From Gemmata palustris (GTDB taxonomy: Bacteria > Planctomycetota > Planctomycetia > Gemmatales > Gemmataceae): a stretch of 64,000 nt of DNA. This document shows positions 18,220-29,642 of the stretch, piece by piece (within the stretch, counting starts at the first letter, position 1; every line of letters begins with the position of its first letter). The notes under the pieces are model-generated. The model was given only the letters and a program-made list of their open reading frames with translations, was not told the origin of the DNA and did not search any database. The stretch spans positions 4,650,001 through 4,714,000 of the forward strand of contig NZ_JAGKQQ010000001.1 of the NCBI RefSeq assembly GCF_017939745.1. The letters are read 5' to 3'. A program made the position numbers and the translations under genes.

Positions 18220-19166
18220 GGCTGCTCTCCGTCGACCTTTCGCGCGTTCAAAAAGTGCCAAACTAACCGAGCCGCGAGCCGAGCGCTCTGACCGTTGATG
18301 TCGTGCAGCGGGTTTAGCTCAACGATATCTACGACCAATAGCTTCCCCGTATCTCGGACCGCCGTGAGGATCTCTTCCACTGATTCGAGCGCCACCCCGC
18401 GCGCGGCCGGCGCGCTCACAGCCGGCATCACCGCGCCCGACAAAACGTCGAGGTCGATACTGAGATAAAGGTAATCAGCGGAGCCGGCAAAAGCCGTTAC
18501 GTCGGCCAGCACGCGGCCCAGGTTCCAGGGCACAAGGCTCTGGTCGAGACGCCAACAAGCATTCAATGCGCACGCACGATCGAAAAGCGCGCGCGTGTTC
18601 GAGGGCACGGAGATCCCGAGTGCCATGTAGCCGAACCAACGACCGTGTGCCTGACACCAATCCGCCATCTGGCGAAAGGGGGTTCCCGAATTTCCGGGTT
18701 CGTCGTCCCGCAAGTCGAAATGAGCGTCGACGTTGATGATCCCGATGTTCACATCAGACCGAAATGACACCAACCCCTGATACGTCCCCCACGCTGTTTC
18801 GTGACCGCCACCGAGTACCAATGGACAGTGGCCCGCGACAAGTGCGTTCCGAACGGCCTCGGCGAGCCGTACCTGTGCCCCCTCCATGTCGCCACCGTCG
18901 CACCGCACATCACCCGCATCGTAAACCGGCTGTTGTCGGTGCCACGCGAAGTTCGCGAGCGCCTTACGAATCGCACGCGGACCGTCCTTCGCGCCGACGC
19001 GCCCACCGTTTCGGCGCACGCCCTCGTCACACGCGAAACCGATCAGCACGACGCCCGGTGGCGAATCCGGAGCAAGTGGCTTCACCATCTGGTGCCACCG
19101 CAGCGCGGTCGGGCCGTCCGCGGTATCGACCCGACCGGTCCACACGCTCATGTCGGGTTCAGGCAT
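18216..19166 (-). CDS. hutG: Formimidoylglutamase (arginase/agmatinase family)
   Basis: A 316-residue ureohydrolase that would split N-formimidoyl-glutamate into glutamate and formamide, ending the four-step histidine route. Manganese-binding motifs of the family are present: [15 protein letters not shown] and [16 protein letters not shown]. The start is MPEPDMSV at 19166: a GGGGAAGG site precedes it, and the start overlaps the hutI stop by 8 bases. It also overlaps hutU by 4 bases, so the three genes are coupled. Other arginase-family activities are possible in principle, but the setting decides for HutG. Confidence 0.92.
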   Translation of the reverse strand: MPEPDMSVWTGRVDTADGPTALRWHQMVKPLAPDSPPGVVLIGFACDEGVRRNGGRVGAKDGPRAIRKALANFAWHRQQPVYDAGDVRCDGGDMEGAQVRLAEAVRNALVAGHCPLVLGGGHETAWGTYQGLVSFRSDVNIGIINVDAHFDLRDDEPGNSGTPFRQMADWCQAHGRWFGYMALGISVPSNTRALFDRACALNACWRLDQSLVPWNLGRVLADVTAFAGSADYLYLSIDLDVLSGAVMPAVSAPAARGVALESVEEILTAVRDTGKLLVVDIVELNPLHDINGQSARLAARLVWHFLNARKVDGEQP

Positions 19167-20391
19167 TGCTGGCCTTCCCCCGAACGACTCGCTCCGCTCG
19201 CGGAGTGGCACCGAGTTGGCACACGATTTCGGCCGGGTGAGTAACATCCCACACAAGGAAATCCGCCCGCTTGCCGGCTTCGAGTGTGCCAATATGCGAT
19301 GCACGGCCGAGTGCTTTGGCGGCCTCGCGTGTCACCCCCGCTAGTGCCTCTTCTGGCGAAAGGCCGTACAGCACGCACGCCATGTTCATTGCCAGGCGAA
19401 TCGATGCGAACGGGCTCGTGCCGGGGTTGAGGTCACTGGCCACGGCCAGCGGCACGCCCGCGGCGCGGAGCTTCTCGACGGGCGGCTTTTGTTTCTCGCG
19501 GAGAAAATAGAACGCACCGGGTAACAGTACCGCGACGGTGCCGCTCTTCGCCATCGCCGCAATGCCGGCATCGTCCAGGTGTTCGAGGTGATCTGCGGAC
19601 CAGCCGCCGTGTCTGGCGACCAGTTCCGCGCCGTGCGAGTTCGTGATTTGCTCGACATGCCCCTTGATCGCAAGTCCGTGTGCCCGCGCCGCTGAAAAGA
19701 TGCGGTCGCATTGCGCGACGGTGAACGCGATCGACTCGCAGAACACGTCTACCGCTTCTGCGAGCCGATCGCGCGCGACCGCGGGAATCATCTCGTTCAC
19801 GATGAGTGAAACGTAGTCATCCTCGCGGCCGGCGAACTCCGGCGGAACCGCGTGCGCCGCGAGCAATGTCTGTGACACGTCGATACTCTCGACGATCGCG
19901 AAGCGACGCGCTACTCGCAGCATCTTCAGTTCGTCGTCGAGCGTGAGACCGTAACCGGATTTGATCTCGACACATGTAACGCCTTCATCGACGAGTGCCC
20001 GAAGGCGCGGAACCGCAGTTTGAAGCAGTTCACCTTCACTTATCGCCCGCGTCGCACGCACGGTCGAGAGAATCCCCCCGCCACGTTTCGCGATCTCGGT
20101 GTAGGGAACGCCCGCGAGCCGCATCTCCCACTCCGCGGCGCGCGACCCGCCCCACACGAGGTGTGTGTGACAGTCGATGAACCCTGGCGTAACGAGTTTC
20201 CCGCCACAATCCGTAACCGCGCCGCGATGTGATTGCACTTCGGGCGCATTGGAAGGCAAAATGGCCGCGATGGTGTCACCGCGAACCGCGACGGCGTGAT
20301 CTGCGAGCAAGCCGCACGGCACAGTCACGCGCGGGTCGAACGTAGCGACCCGCGCGTGAATCCAGATGTGATCGAAGGGCTCGCGGTCCAT
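19159..20391 (-). CDS. hutI: Imidazolonepropionase
   Basis: A 410-residue amidohydrolase-fold enzyme that opens the imidazolone ring (third step). The metal-binding HTHLVWGG lies near residue 76, followed by the KSGYGLTLDDELKMLRVAR segment and KGHVEQ with the later metal His. DLNPGTSPFASIRLAMNMAC is the family signature near the last metal Asp. First gene of the hutI-hutG-hutU set. The promoter must lie in the 20392-20470 gap or upstream; nothing specific was recognised there. Confidence 0.96.
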   Translation of the reverse strand: MDREPFDHIWIHARVATFDPRVTVPCGLLADHAVAVRGDTIAAILPSNAPEVQSHRGAVTDCGGKLVTPGFIDCHTHLVWGGSRAAEWEMRLAGVPYTEIAKRGGGILSTVRATRAISEGELLQTAVPRLRALVDEGVTCVEIKSGYGLTLDDELKMLRVARRFAIVESIDVSQTLLAAHAVPPEFAGREDDYVSLIVNEMIPAVARDRLAEAVDVFCESIAFTVAQCDRIFSAARAHGLAIKGHVEQITNSHGAELVARHGGWSADHLEHLDDAGIAAMAKSGTVAVLLPGAFYFLREKQKPPVEKLRAAGVPLAVASDLNPGTSPFASIRLAMNMACVLYGLSPEEALAGVTREAAKALGRASHIGTLEAGKRADFLVWDVTHPAEIVCQLGATPRAERVVRGKASNA

Positions 20392-20470
20392 GCCGTCATT
20401 GCACCAGCGCCCCGCGCAATGTGCAACGAGAAACAGCGACTTGGTACCGCCCGAATAAGGTGTAGTGCTA

Positions 20471-21109
20471 CTACTTCAGTAGTTCGCGAACGCGATCCTT
20501 CAGTCGATTGAGACCGGCATCGAAGCGCTCTTTACCGTCCGGGAAGTCTTCGTTCGGCAGCCCCTCGTACATCGCGCGAATCACACCGGTCTTGTCCACG
20601 AGCACGAGGCGCGTGCTGTGCCCGAACTCGTCGCCGGGCTGTACGTCCGGGCCGAGTTTGCGCTCCACCGCTTGCTTGAATTGCTCGCTCAGGAGCTTGT
20701 GAACCGTCTTTTCGTTGCCGGTGAGGAACAGCCAGTTCTTCGGGTCCGCACCGCGGGCGGTCGCGTACTCGTTGAGGGACTTCAGGTCGTCCCGGGCCGG
20801 ATCGACCGTGAACGTGACAAGTTTTAGTTCGCCGGTCTTCAGTTCGTCCGCGAGGTCGCGTTGCAACGTGCCCATCGTCGCCGTGACCGCGGGGCACGGG
20901 CCGTTACAGCGCGTGAAGATGAACGACCCGACCCACACGTTACCACGCAGGTCTTGATCCGTGACAGTTTTCCCACTGCGCTCGGTGAGACTGAACGCGC
21001 CGACCGGGTAATCGAGGTCCGGCTCCTGCGCGGGTTGCGTCGGGCGCGACCCGGCCCACGCGCCGCACCCGGCGAGAAGCAGAAACGTGTACGGAAATAA
21101 ACGGCGCAT
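20471..21109 (-). CDS. SCO1/SenC-family copper chaperone, lipoprotein
   Basis: A 212-residue thioredoxin-fold protein of the SCO family, which delivers copper to the CuA site of cytochrome c oxidase. It has the copper-binding CxxxC (TRCNGPCP) and the conserved His (EFGHSTRLVLVD). The start at 21109 opens a lipoprotein signal with lipobox LAGC, so it is anchored on the outer face of the inner membrane. It follows ctaB in the respiratory cluster and is the second SCO gene there, after the one at 28599-29642; one may serve CuA and the other CuB or redox maintenance (inference). Confidence 0.93.
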   Translation of the reverse strand: MRRLFPYTFLLLAGCGAWAGSRPTQPAQEPDLDYPVGAFSLTERSGKTVTDQDLRGNVWVGSFIFTRCNGPCPAVTATMGTLQRDLADELKTGELKLVTFTVDPARDDLKSLNEYATARGADPKNWLFLTGNEKTVHKLLSEQFKQAVERKLGPDVQPGDEFGHSTRLVLVDKTGVIRAMYEGLPNEDFPDGKERFDAGLNRLKDRVRELLK

Positions 21110-21128
21110 TGGAATCACAGAGGGATAG

Positions 21129-21191
21129 CAGGGTTTTGACAGAATGAAGGCAGAATTCGGCTGCAATCCTGTTAATTCTGTCAAAACTCTG
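21129..21191. repeat. Intergenic inverted repeat between ctaB and the SCO gene
   Basis: The arms gttttgacagaat (21133-21145) and attctgtcaaaac (21175-21187) are perfect reverse complements. The pairing extends to 17 bp with one G-T pair (21129-21145 with 21175-21191). The 29-base interior has a gaattcggctgcaat segment and little further structure. It lies directly after the ctaB stop and could form a terminator-like or mRNA-stabilising hairpin that lowers expression of the SCO gene. A dispersed repeat family is the alternative. Confidence 0.72.
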
Positions 21192-21200
21192 TTTGGTTTG

Positions 21201-22157
21201 TTACTTCACCAGAAGGGCATCGAGCATCAGGAACGCGAACACCGCGGGCAGGTAGAAGAGCGAAGAGTGGAGCACGCGGCGCGCCTTGCGGTCGGTGCGG
21301 TCGCGGGCAAACTCAATCGTCCGGCGCAGGAACAGCGCGCCGAACACGATCGCTCCCGCGGCGAACAGCCAACCGCCCAGGCCCGCGAGTGGGACCAGGA
21401 AGGCGAGCGGGAGGAGCGACGCGGCCGTCACCACCATCACGAACGCGGTGCGCTTCCCCGAAGGGTCGCACCCGGGCAGCATCTTCAGCCCGCCGGCGGA
21501 GTAGTCCGCCCGGTACATCCACGCGATCGCGAGGAAGTGCGGGATCTGCCACAGAAACAGGATCGCGAACACCGCGAGCGCGCCCTTCCAGCCCAACCCG
21601 CCGTTCCACCCCTGCGCCGCGAACCAACCGATCACCGGCGGCAGCGCCCCGGGGACCGCCCCCACAACCGTGTTCCACGCGGTCTTCGTCTTCATCGGTG
21701 TGTACACGAACACATACGCGACGAACGTGAGCGCGGCGGCGACGGTTGCCGGGAGGCTCACGGTCGCGGCGAGGTACGCGAGCCCGGCCCCGGCCAGCCC
21801 CGCGCCGAATGCCGCGGCCTCTTCGGGCGAGATGCGCCCCGCCGGGAGCGGCCGCTTCAGCGTGCGGCGCATCCGCGCATCGATCCGGCGCTCGAAGAGT
21901 TGGTTCAGCGCGCTCCCACCGGCCGCAACGAGGCCCGCACCGAGGAGCGTATTGAGCAGCACGCGCCACTCGGCCGCACCGCCCGCGGCGAGCAGGTACC
22001 CGGCCCCCACGGTGAACAGCGCCATCACCGCGATCCGCGGCTTGGTGAGTTCGAGGTAGTCCGCGAAGCGCGAGGGTGCGTGCGCCCGCGGCGCGGCCAC
22101 GGCCGAAGCCACCGAGGTCAGCGTGTCGGCCTCGCCGGTGAGCGTCACCTTCATCAT
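21201..22157 (-). CDS. ctaB: Protoheme IX farnesyltransferase (heme O synthase)
   Basis: A 318-residue UbiA-family membrane prenyltransferase that makes heme O from heme B and farnesyl diphosphate. The first Asp-rich motif is seen at NQLFERRIDARMRRT (N-x-x-x-D-x-x-x-D pattern) together with the family RPLPAG segment, and the second at YRADYSAGGLKMLP. About nine hydrophobic segments are visible, and LTKPRIAVMALFTVGAGY is the conserved N-terminal region. It overlaps ctaA by 4 bases (ATGA), so heme O and heme A synthesis are coupled. Confidence 0.96.
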   Translation of the reverse strand: MMKVTLTGEADTLTSVASAVAAPRAHAPSRFADYLELTKPRIAVMALFTVGAGYLLAAGGAAEWRVLLNTLLGAGLVAAGGSALNQLFERRIDARMRRTLKRPLPAGRISPEEAAAFGAGLAGAGLAYLAATVSLPATVAAALTFVAYVFVYTPMKTKTAWNTVVGAVPGALPPVIGWFAAQGWNGGLGWKGALAVFAILFLWQIPHFLAIAWMYRADYSAGGLKMLPGCDPSGKRTAFVMVVTAASLLPLAFLVPLAGLGGWLFAAGAIVFGALFLRRTIEFARDRTDRKARRVLHSSLFYLPAVFAFLMLDALLVK

Positions 22158-23377
22158 CGCGCGTCTCCGCGTAAGTGACTTGCAACTATTTCCGGTGTGC
22201 GTGCGGGGGATTGAGCGTGCTCCACCGCACGGACCGAAACGTGTGGATTCAGTGTATTACTGGGCACGGGCGCCGGCCGCCAAAGGCTCAGGGCGAGGGC
22301 CAAAGACGCGGCCCACACACCGCTCCCGACGAGCGCGTGTAGCGTGCGAATCGCCCCGCCCTCGGCCGTGATCGGCACCATGTCCGGTGGCATGTACGCG
22401 CCGAACTTCGCCAACCACGCTTCGATTCCGAGGTATAATTGCGCAACGAGCAACGCGGCCAGCACCCACGCGAACCATCCGGCTCGCGCCCGCGTGACAG
22501 AATCCACGAACACGGCTCGCAGTGCCCACACCGCGAGTGCCGTGGCCAGGAACGCTGTCGCAAAGTGCAACCGTTGCGACAGCGGAATGGGGTAGTGCCG
22601 CACCATCGCGCCGAACGCGACCTGCACGAACACCAAGAGCGCGAGGACACAGGTCCAACGACCGAGCCGGCGCGATTCTGCACTCACGCTCGATGAGGCG
22701 CGGGCCGACAGCACCGCGATGGACGTGAGCAACCCGAGCACGATCTGCGCGAAGATCCCGTGGAACGCCGCGAGGTCGGTCCCCACGAGTTCGTTCAACT
22801 TCACGCGGAAGCCGCCGAGTAACCCCTGGATCATCACCGCGACGAGCGCGAGGCCCGCGAGCAGGCGCAACCCCGCACCCGGCGCTCGCGTTAACAGCCC
22901 CCATACGCCAACGGCCAACATGGTCCCGAGGCCCAGGAGCGCGACGCCAACGGCGCCCATCGGTAACCGCACGTCCGCGGGGAGTTTGTCGCGCTGCGCC
23001 ATCAACCCGCGGTGAAACTCGCCGTACCCGACGATCAGCACGAAGATGCCCGCGAGCGCGATCCAGCGCACGGGTTTGCGCGGTTCGGTCGCCCACACCC
23101 CGAGGCTGAGAACGATCACCAGCCCGCCGATGGTGTAGCCCGCGATGCGGTGCGAGTGCTCGAGGAAGAACTGGTAGTCCTTGCGGAACCGCTCCTTCTC
23201 CGTATCGGTTGCCGTGCGGAACACGTACCACGGTTCCGTCGGCCACACCGGGTCCGCCATGCCCGCGGCGAAACTCGTCACCAACTGGCCGATCGCCAGG
23301 AGCACGAGGGTCGCGAGCACCGCGAGGACGGCCCAGACGTGCAGCCAGCGCGGAACGGGTCGGAGCGGGTCGGTCAT
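22154..23377 (-). CDS. ctaA: Heme A synthase (COX15/CtaA)
   Basis: A 407-residue membrane protein that oxidises heme O to heme A. Conserved heme-ligating His are seen in the paired halves: FLEHSHRIAGYTIGG and EFHRGLM in the first half, AAFHGIFAQ and RTLHALVGSG in the second. About eight membrane helices are visible. The N-terminal half carries VTSFAAGMADPVWPTEPW where most members have a VTxSGAGLACPDWP segment, a plausible planctomycete variant. Coupled to ctaB; both serve the oxidase genes upstream. Confidence 0.93.
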   Translation of the reverse strand: MTDPLRPVPRWLHVWAVLAVLATLVLLAIGQLVTSFAAGMADPVWPTEPWYVFRTATDTEKERFRKDYQFFLEHSHRIAGYTIGGLVIVLSLGVWATEPRKPVRWIALAGIFVLIVGYGEFHRGLMAQRDKLPADVRLPMGAVGVALLGLGTMLAVGVWGLLTRAPGAGLRLLAGLALVAVMIQGLLGGFRVKLNELVGTDLAAFHGIFAQIVLGLLTSIAVLSARASSSVSAESRRLGRWTCVLALLVFVQVAFGAMVRHYPIPLSQRLHFATAFLATALAVWALRAVFVDSVTRARAGWFAWVLAALLVAQLYLGIEAWLAKFGAYMPPDMVPITAEGGAIRTLHALVGSGVWAASLALALSLWRPAPVPSNTLNPHVSVRAVEHAQSPARTPEIVASHLRGDAR

Positions 23378-23429
23378 CGATGAAAAGCTCGGGGCGGCAC
23401 GTCAAAGGGGTAGCTTCAGCTTACGAATT

Positions 23430-24599
23430 CTACTTCGGGTAGACAGCGCTCATCACATCGGGCGGGAGCTGCACCATGTAAGGTGCGGATCGCACGAATC
23501 GCACCAGATCCCACACCTCGCGGTCGGAATATTTGGGGTGGGCCGGCATCCCCACGGCCGGGATGCCCCCGCGAACGCGCGCGAACACGTCTTCCGGGCG
23601 CGAACCACTTTTCAGCGTGGTCTGGGTGAGGTCGGCGGGCTTCGCGACCGTCCCCCACACATCGAACCGCAGCACCGGTTTCCGACCGAAATCGCCGTGG
23701 CAACTGATGCACGAGTTGTCTGCCTTCACCGTGAACAGCGCGAACCCGCGGCGCACGGCTTCCTGGTGTTTCGGGCCGCCCACTTCGCCATCGTCCGGCT
23801 CGGTCGGAACCGGCACCGCGGTCTCCGCTTTCTCCCATTCGCCGAGTGCGGTTTTTAGGCGCAATGCGGGGTCGTTCGTCTCTCCCGCGGCGAGCGCGCG
23901 CAGTGATTCAAATTCGACCTGTCCGCGGATCGCGAGGTAGGTCACGTAGCCCGCGAGCAGGTCACGTTCGCCCTCTTGGAGGAGCCCGAACGACGGCATC
24001 GGGGTCGATTTCAGCCCCTCGGCGATCGTGCGCAGGAGATCGGCCCGGCGCGGCTTCCCGCCGTCGCCACTCGACACGAACTTGAACTGCCCCTGGCGGT
24101 AGTCGCGCGGGAACGGGATCGTGGCCCCGGACGGCCCGCGCCCGTCGCCCACCATGTTGTGGCACTGGAGGCAGTGCCGGCGGTAGAGTTTGCCCCCTTC
24201 GGCGAGGTGCGCGTTCGTCAGTTTAAGACGGGCCACGGTCTCGCTCTCGACCGCGATCGTCGGCGCGGCCGGGGTGCCGAACGTGTCCTTCAGAAACGCC
24301 TCGAGTTTGGCGCGAGTGTCGGCCGGAATCGCGGACACGTCCGCGGTCTTTCCGCCGACCGCATCGAGTGCGTCGATGTCATCTTGCCGCTTGCCCGGGT
24401 CGTTGATCGCGGGTGCGGGCTTGTCGGGAGCTTTGAGTACGAGCCGATCGGCGCGCGCGGGGAAGGTGAAGTTCGGCGGGTAGTCGGGGGTCTTGTTACA
24501 GCCCCCGCAGCCCGGGAGCAGCAGGGCGGAGCAGGTCGCGAGCAGCGCGGTTGAAACCGCAACTCGAAACCGACCCCGCCCGGTGTGCGATACCGTCAT
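23430..24599 (-). CDS. Diheme c-type cytochrome, predicted lipoprotein
   Basis: A 389-residue exported protein with two CXXCH heme sites, CLQCH (about residue 142) and CISCH (about 300). Its N-terminus has a signal followed by a Cys (LLLPGCGGCN), probably a lipid anchor. Residues around the first heme (YRRHCLQCHNMVGDGRGPSG, then PRDYRQGQFKF) closely match the second diheme cytochrome at 41088-42533, so the two are paralogs. It lies between coxD and ctaA and may carry electrons between complex III and the oxidase (inference). The axial Met is probably in MPSFG or MPAHP. Confidence 0.9.
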   Translation of the reverse strand: MTVSHTGRGRFRVAVSTALLATCSALLLPGCGGCNKTPDYPPNFTFPARADRLVLKAPDKPAPAINDPGKRQDDIDALDAVGGKTADVSAIPADTRAKLEAFLKDTFGTPAAPTIAVESETVARLKLTNAHLAEGGKLYRRHCLQCHNMVGDGRGPSGATIPFPRDYRQGQFKFVSSGDGGKPRRADLLRTIAEGLKSTPMPSFGLLQEGERDLLAGYVTYLAIRGQVEFESLRALAAGETNDPALRLKTALGEWEKAETAVPVPTEPDDGEVGGPKHQEAVRRGFALFTVKADNSCISCHGDFGRKPVLRFDVWGTVAKPADLTQTTLKSGSRPEDVFARVRGGIPAVGMPAHPKYSDREVWDLVRFVRSAPYMVQLPPDVMSAVYPK

Positions 24600-24616
24600 C
24601 CGAGTTCACGGCTCCG

Positions 24617-24964
24617 TCACGAACTGACAACGAGGTGCCGCGTCATGTAATCGCCCATGAACAGCACGAACAGGATGCCCATCCAGAACAGCGACGAGAG
24701 CGCGGTGAGGATCACCACCTTGTCGCCCTGCCGCAAGTGCATGAAGTAGTACGCCACGAGGCCCGCTTGCACGGAGCCGATCGCGAGCTGCAGCGGCAGC
24801 GTGAACTTCGTCGGCCCGATTTGGATCGAGATGCCGATGTTCGCCAGCGCCAGCCCGAGGACACAGGCGAACACCACGAGGAGCACGCCGGGGTTGTCGG
24901 CACTCGCGCGGATGCCGTGCGGGTCGTCGGGTGTCGTCGCGCCGGGGGTCGTTGGGTGTGACAT
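24617..24964 (-). CDS. coxD: Cytochrome c oxidase subunit IV
   Basis: A 115-residue membrane protein with three hydrophobic segments (VLLVVFACVLGLALANIGI, LQLAIGSVQAGLVAYYFMHL and ILTALSSLFWMGILFVLFM). The AYYFMHL motif is typical of the small caa3-type subunit IV. The start at 24964 follows the natural N-terminus MSHPTTPGA; the frame is open further up but without support. Directly downstream of coxC, in the standard subunit order. Confidence 0.9.
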   Translation of the reverse strand: MSHPTTPGATTPDDPHGIRASADNPGVLLVVFACVLGLALANIGISIQIGPTKFTLPLQLAIGSVQAGLVAYYFMHLRQGDKVVILTALSSLFWMGILFVLFMGDYMTRHLVVSS

Positions 24965-25055
24965 TGAGAATCGTCCTGGCAGCGCAGGGAGTTCGTAATT
25001 TTCGATTCTGCGGCGCGGACAAGAGTGCCCGCGCCACAGACAAGAGAACGTCGCG

Positions 25056-25734
25056 TTAGTGGTGCGCCCCGTACCCGGCACCGGCGAGGTACAGGAGCGG
25101 CATGAGGAAGAGCCAGATGGCGTCCACCAAGTGCCAGTAGAGGCTCACCACTTCAACGGTGGAGTAGTTCTCGGGCGGGATCGTCCCGCGCCACGCTTCC
25201 CACACCAGCCACAGGATACACCCGATGCCCACGATGATGTGGATACCGTGGATGCCCGTCATGATGTAGTAGAAGCACAGAAACAACTGCACCTTGCCCG
25301 GGTCCAGCCCCTTATCGACCGCTTCTTTCTCGATCTCGTGGCTGAACGACGGACCGGGCACGAGGTGCTCGTGGAAGTCCTCGGCGTACTCGAACCCCTT
25401 CACCACCATGAACGCGGTCGCCAGCGCCGCGGTGATGAGCAGGTAGCGGATCAGCGCGGCGCGGTCGCCGAGCTTGGCCGACCGGATCGCCAGCGTGATC
25501 GTGAGGCTGCTGGTAATCAGGAACACCGTGTTGATCGTCGCGAACAGCCGGTTCAGGTGCGAACTGGCGAACACGAATTCGTGCGGGTACCACAGCCGGT
25601 ACACCGTGTAGGCGCCGAAGATGCCGCCGAAGAACAGGATCTCCGTGGCCAGGAACATCCAGATCCCCAGCCGCTCGCAGGCGTGCTGCTGACCCAGGTC
25701 TTCGAAGTGGTGCTTCAGCACCGGTGAGTGGGTG

Positions 25735-25745
<11 letters not shown>
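25056..25745 (-). CDS. coxC: Cytochrome c oxidase subunit III
   Basis: A 229-residue membrane protein of the oxidase subunit III family. It has the N-terminal H-x-F-E-D-L-x-x-Q segment, the conserved [18 protein letters not shown] helix and the C-terminal ...[12 protein letters not shown]...[18 protein letters not shown] pattern. It is shorter than mitochondrial subunit III, as usual in bacterial caa3 enzymes with five helices. It overlaps coxA by 11 bases, so the two are coupled. Confidence 0.95.
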
Positions 25746-27495
<1,750 letters not shown>

Positions 27496-27498
27496 GGA

Positions 27499-28602
27499 TC
27501 ATTTCCCTCCCGGCGTGGGCACGGTAGACTGGGGCCGCTCGGTGGGCGCCCCGACCGGCGCCGGGAACCGCTGGGTGTTGTCCGGCGTGGTGCCCTTCTT
27601 CAGACTGCGAATGTAAGCGACGAGCGCGTTCATCTCTTCGGCCGATACCTGACTCTCGTCGTAAGCCGGCATGATCTTCTCCCACCCCTCGACGCCCTTG
27701 AGCCGCGGCCGGCGGACGGACTCGATGATGTAGTGGTCGTCGGCGATCTCGGCCCCGCCCCCGGTGAGCGGCACCCGGCTGCCGTACAGCCCCTCGAGGA
27801 CCGGCGCCTTCGCGGTCGGAGTCGCGCCGTGGCAGTTGATGCACTGGAGCTTCAGGAACAGTTGCCGGCCCTCGTGCGCCAGCGACCCGTCCACCGCGTT
27901 GCTCGTGCCCTGGAGCGACTTGAACCCCTGGAGGAAGTCCCGGTACTCTTGTTCTGGCACGACCGCGATCTTGCCGACCATCAGCGAGTGCCACGTGCCA
28001 CAATACTGGTCGCAGTAGACGTGGTACTCGCCGAGCTTCGTCGGCTGGTACCACGCGGTCGTGAAGCGCCCGGGGAGCACGTCGATCTTCGAGCGGAACG
28101 CGGGCACCCCGAAGTCGTGGATCACGTCTTCCGAGATGAACGTCAGCTTCACCGGCTTGTTCACCGGCAGCACCAACTTGCCGATCGACTTGCGCTCGGC
28201 CTCGGTCATGTTCGCCGGGTTCCCCCCGATGATGACCCGCTGGCCGTTGGGGTACTGCGCCTTCCACATCCACTGCTTGCCGATGACGAAGATTTCTTCG
28301 GAGTCGGCCGGCGCGTGGGCCGCGTGGTTGTACACGAACATGCCCCACGCGAAGAACGTGATGAACACGAGCAGCGGGACGACCGTCCAGGCCAGCTCCA
28401 GCCGCGTGGACCCCAGGATGCGGGGGGTGGAGCCGCTGGTAGCCCCGCGCCGGTACCGGACGCAGAAGTACGCCATCGCCGCGTACACCCCCAGCCCCAC
28501 GACGCCCGTGGTGATGGTGATGTACCAGAACAGGTACTCGAACTGGTCGGCCAGCGTGGACGCCCGCTCGGGGATGAACGGTAACATGCTCAGGGTGGTC
28601 AT
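27499..28602 (-). CDS. coxB: Cytochrome c oxidase subunit II with fused cytochrome c domain
   Basis: A 367-residue subunit II. Two membrane helices lie near residues 22-48 and 70-92, then a cupredoxin domain with CuA ligands His162, Cys197, Cys201, His205 and Met208 (CDQYCGTWHSLM). After it comes a cytochrome c domain with CINCH (254-258), which makes this a caa3-type oxidase that takes electrons through its own heme. The start at 28602 gives an ATGA overlap with the upstream SCO gene; the frame is open further up without support. Ends 3 bases before coxA. Confidence 0.96.
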   Translation of the reverse strand: MTTLSMLPFIPERASTLADQFEYLFWYITITTGVVGLGVYAAMAYFCVRYRRGATSGSTPRILGSTRLELAWTVVPLLVFITFFAWGMFVYNHAAHAPADSEEIFVIGKQWMWKAQYPNGQRVIIGGNPANMTEAERKSIGKLVLPVNKPVKLTFISEDVIHDFGVPAFRSKIDVLPGRFTTAWYQPTKLGEYHVYCDQYCGTWHSLMVGKIAVVPEQEYRDFLQGFKSLQGTSNAVDGSLAHEGRQLFLKLQCINCHGATPTAKAPVLEGLYGSRVPLTGGGAEIADDHYIIESVRRPRLKGVEGWEKIMPAYDESQVSAEEMNALVAYIRSLKKGTTPDNTQRFPAPVGAPTERPQSTVPTPGGK

Positions 28603-29642
28603 GCAGTTCCCCCAGAGGGTAACGCGGTAGGCGGTGTCGCACCGGCCCCTCCCCCTCCCTCGGGGAGAGCGATCGGCGGAAGGGTGCGGGACCGGCGCTC
28701 GCGCCGGAGCGCCAAAAAGATACCGGTGCCGATGAGCAGCAGCGTGAGGACGCCGCCGGCCTGCACCGCGCGGAGCACGTTGAGCGAGTAGCCCTTGTGC
28801 AGCGCGTCGTAGCGGTAGCACAGGAGCGTGAGCTTGTCGAGCAGCGACCCGCCCTTCCCGTCCGCGGCCTCGATCAGCGAGAGCCGCAGCGTCGTGGTGG
28901 GCCGCGTGAAGTTTCTACGCTTCTCCGTCCGGACGTTGAGTTCTTCCTTGGTCAGCTCGGGCCGCGGCCCCTTGCCGGCCCAACTCGCGTTCTCGGACAC
29001 CTCGAACTCGCCGTCGTAACTGATGCCGTAGAAGTATCGTGTGACCTTCCCGGCCGGCGACAGAATGACCAGCCCGCTGGGGTGGTCGTACTCTTTGAGC
29101 ATCTTGTCGAACTCGTAGCGGAACCCGACCGCGCTCAGGAGCGCGGTGCTCGACTCCTTGGTCCCGGTCAGGAACCGCCAGCCGTTCTCGGCCCCGGGCC
29201 GCCCGTACTCGCCGACGTAGGCCGCCCTCTTCTCCTTCGCCAGCCCGCCGTGCTCCTTCGGGTCCATGCTCACGGTCACGACGTTGAACTGCTGGCCGAT
29301 CGAAAAATCCTTCGGCATGTCCCGCATCGTCTCGACGAGCCCGTTGAGGATCTTCGTGCAGAGCATCGGGCAGCGGTAGTACACCGGCACGAGAATCGTC
29401 GGCTTGTCACCGATGCACTCCCGGAGCGTAATGGGCTGGTCGTCCTCGTTGCGGAAGACGGTGTCGAGCGGCACCTGCGCACCGATCTGCTCGTCGATCC
29501 GGGCCGTGGTGAGCGAGGAATTCTTCGTATCGTGCGCGGGCACGACCCCGTCGTTGCCGGCGCGGGCCGGCAGCGGCAGCGCGACCACCGAACCGAGGGC
29601 CGCGAGCAGAGCGAAGAGAGCGATGCGGCTGACGCGCGTCAC
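28599..29642 (-). CDS. SCO1/SenC-family protein with C-terminal membrane anchor
   Basis: A 347-residue protein with an N-terminal signal peptide, a thioredoxin-fold SCO domain and a C-terminal membrane helix (AVQAGGVLTLLLIGTGIFLAL). The copper-binding CxxxC is RCPMLC, and the partner His is in DHPSG. It overlaps both neighbours by 4 bases, which places it between the complex III genes and coxB as a CuA-assembly factor. Tail anchoring and the length (most SCO proteins are about 200) are typical of the planctomycete/Bacteroidetes branch. Confidence 0.92.
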   Translation of the reverse strand: MTRVSRIALFALLAALGSVVALPLPARAGNDGVVPAHDTKNSSLTTARIDEQIGAQVPLDTVFRNEDDQPITLRECIGDKPTILVPVYYRCPMLCTKILNGLVETMRDMPKDFSIGQQFNVVTVSMDPKEHGGLAKEKRAAYVGEYGRPGAENGWRFLTGTKESSTALLSAVGFRYEFDKMLKEYDHPSGLVILSPAGKVTRYFYGISYDGEFEVSENASWAGKGPRPELTKEELNVRTEKRRNFTRPTTTLRLSLIEAADGKGGSLLDKLTLLCYRYDALHKGYSLNVLRAVQAGGVLTLLLIGTGIFLALRRERRSRTLPPIALPEGGGGAGATPPTALPSGGTA

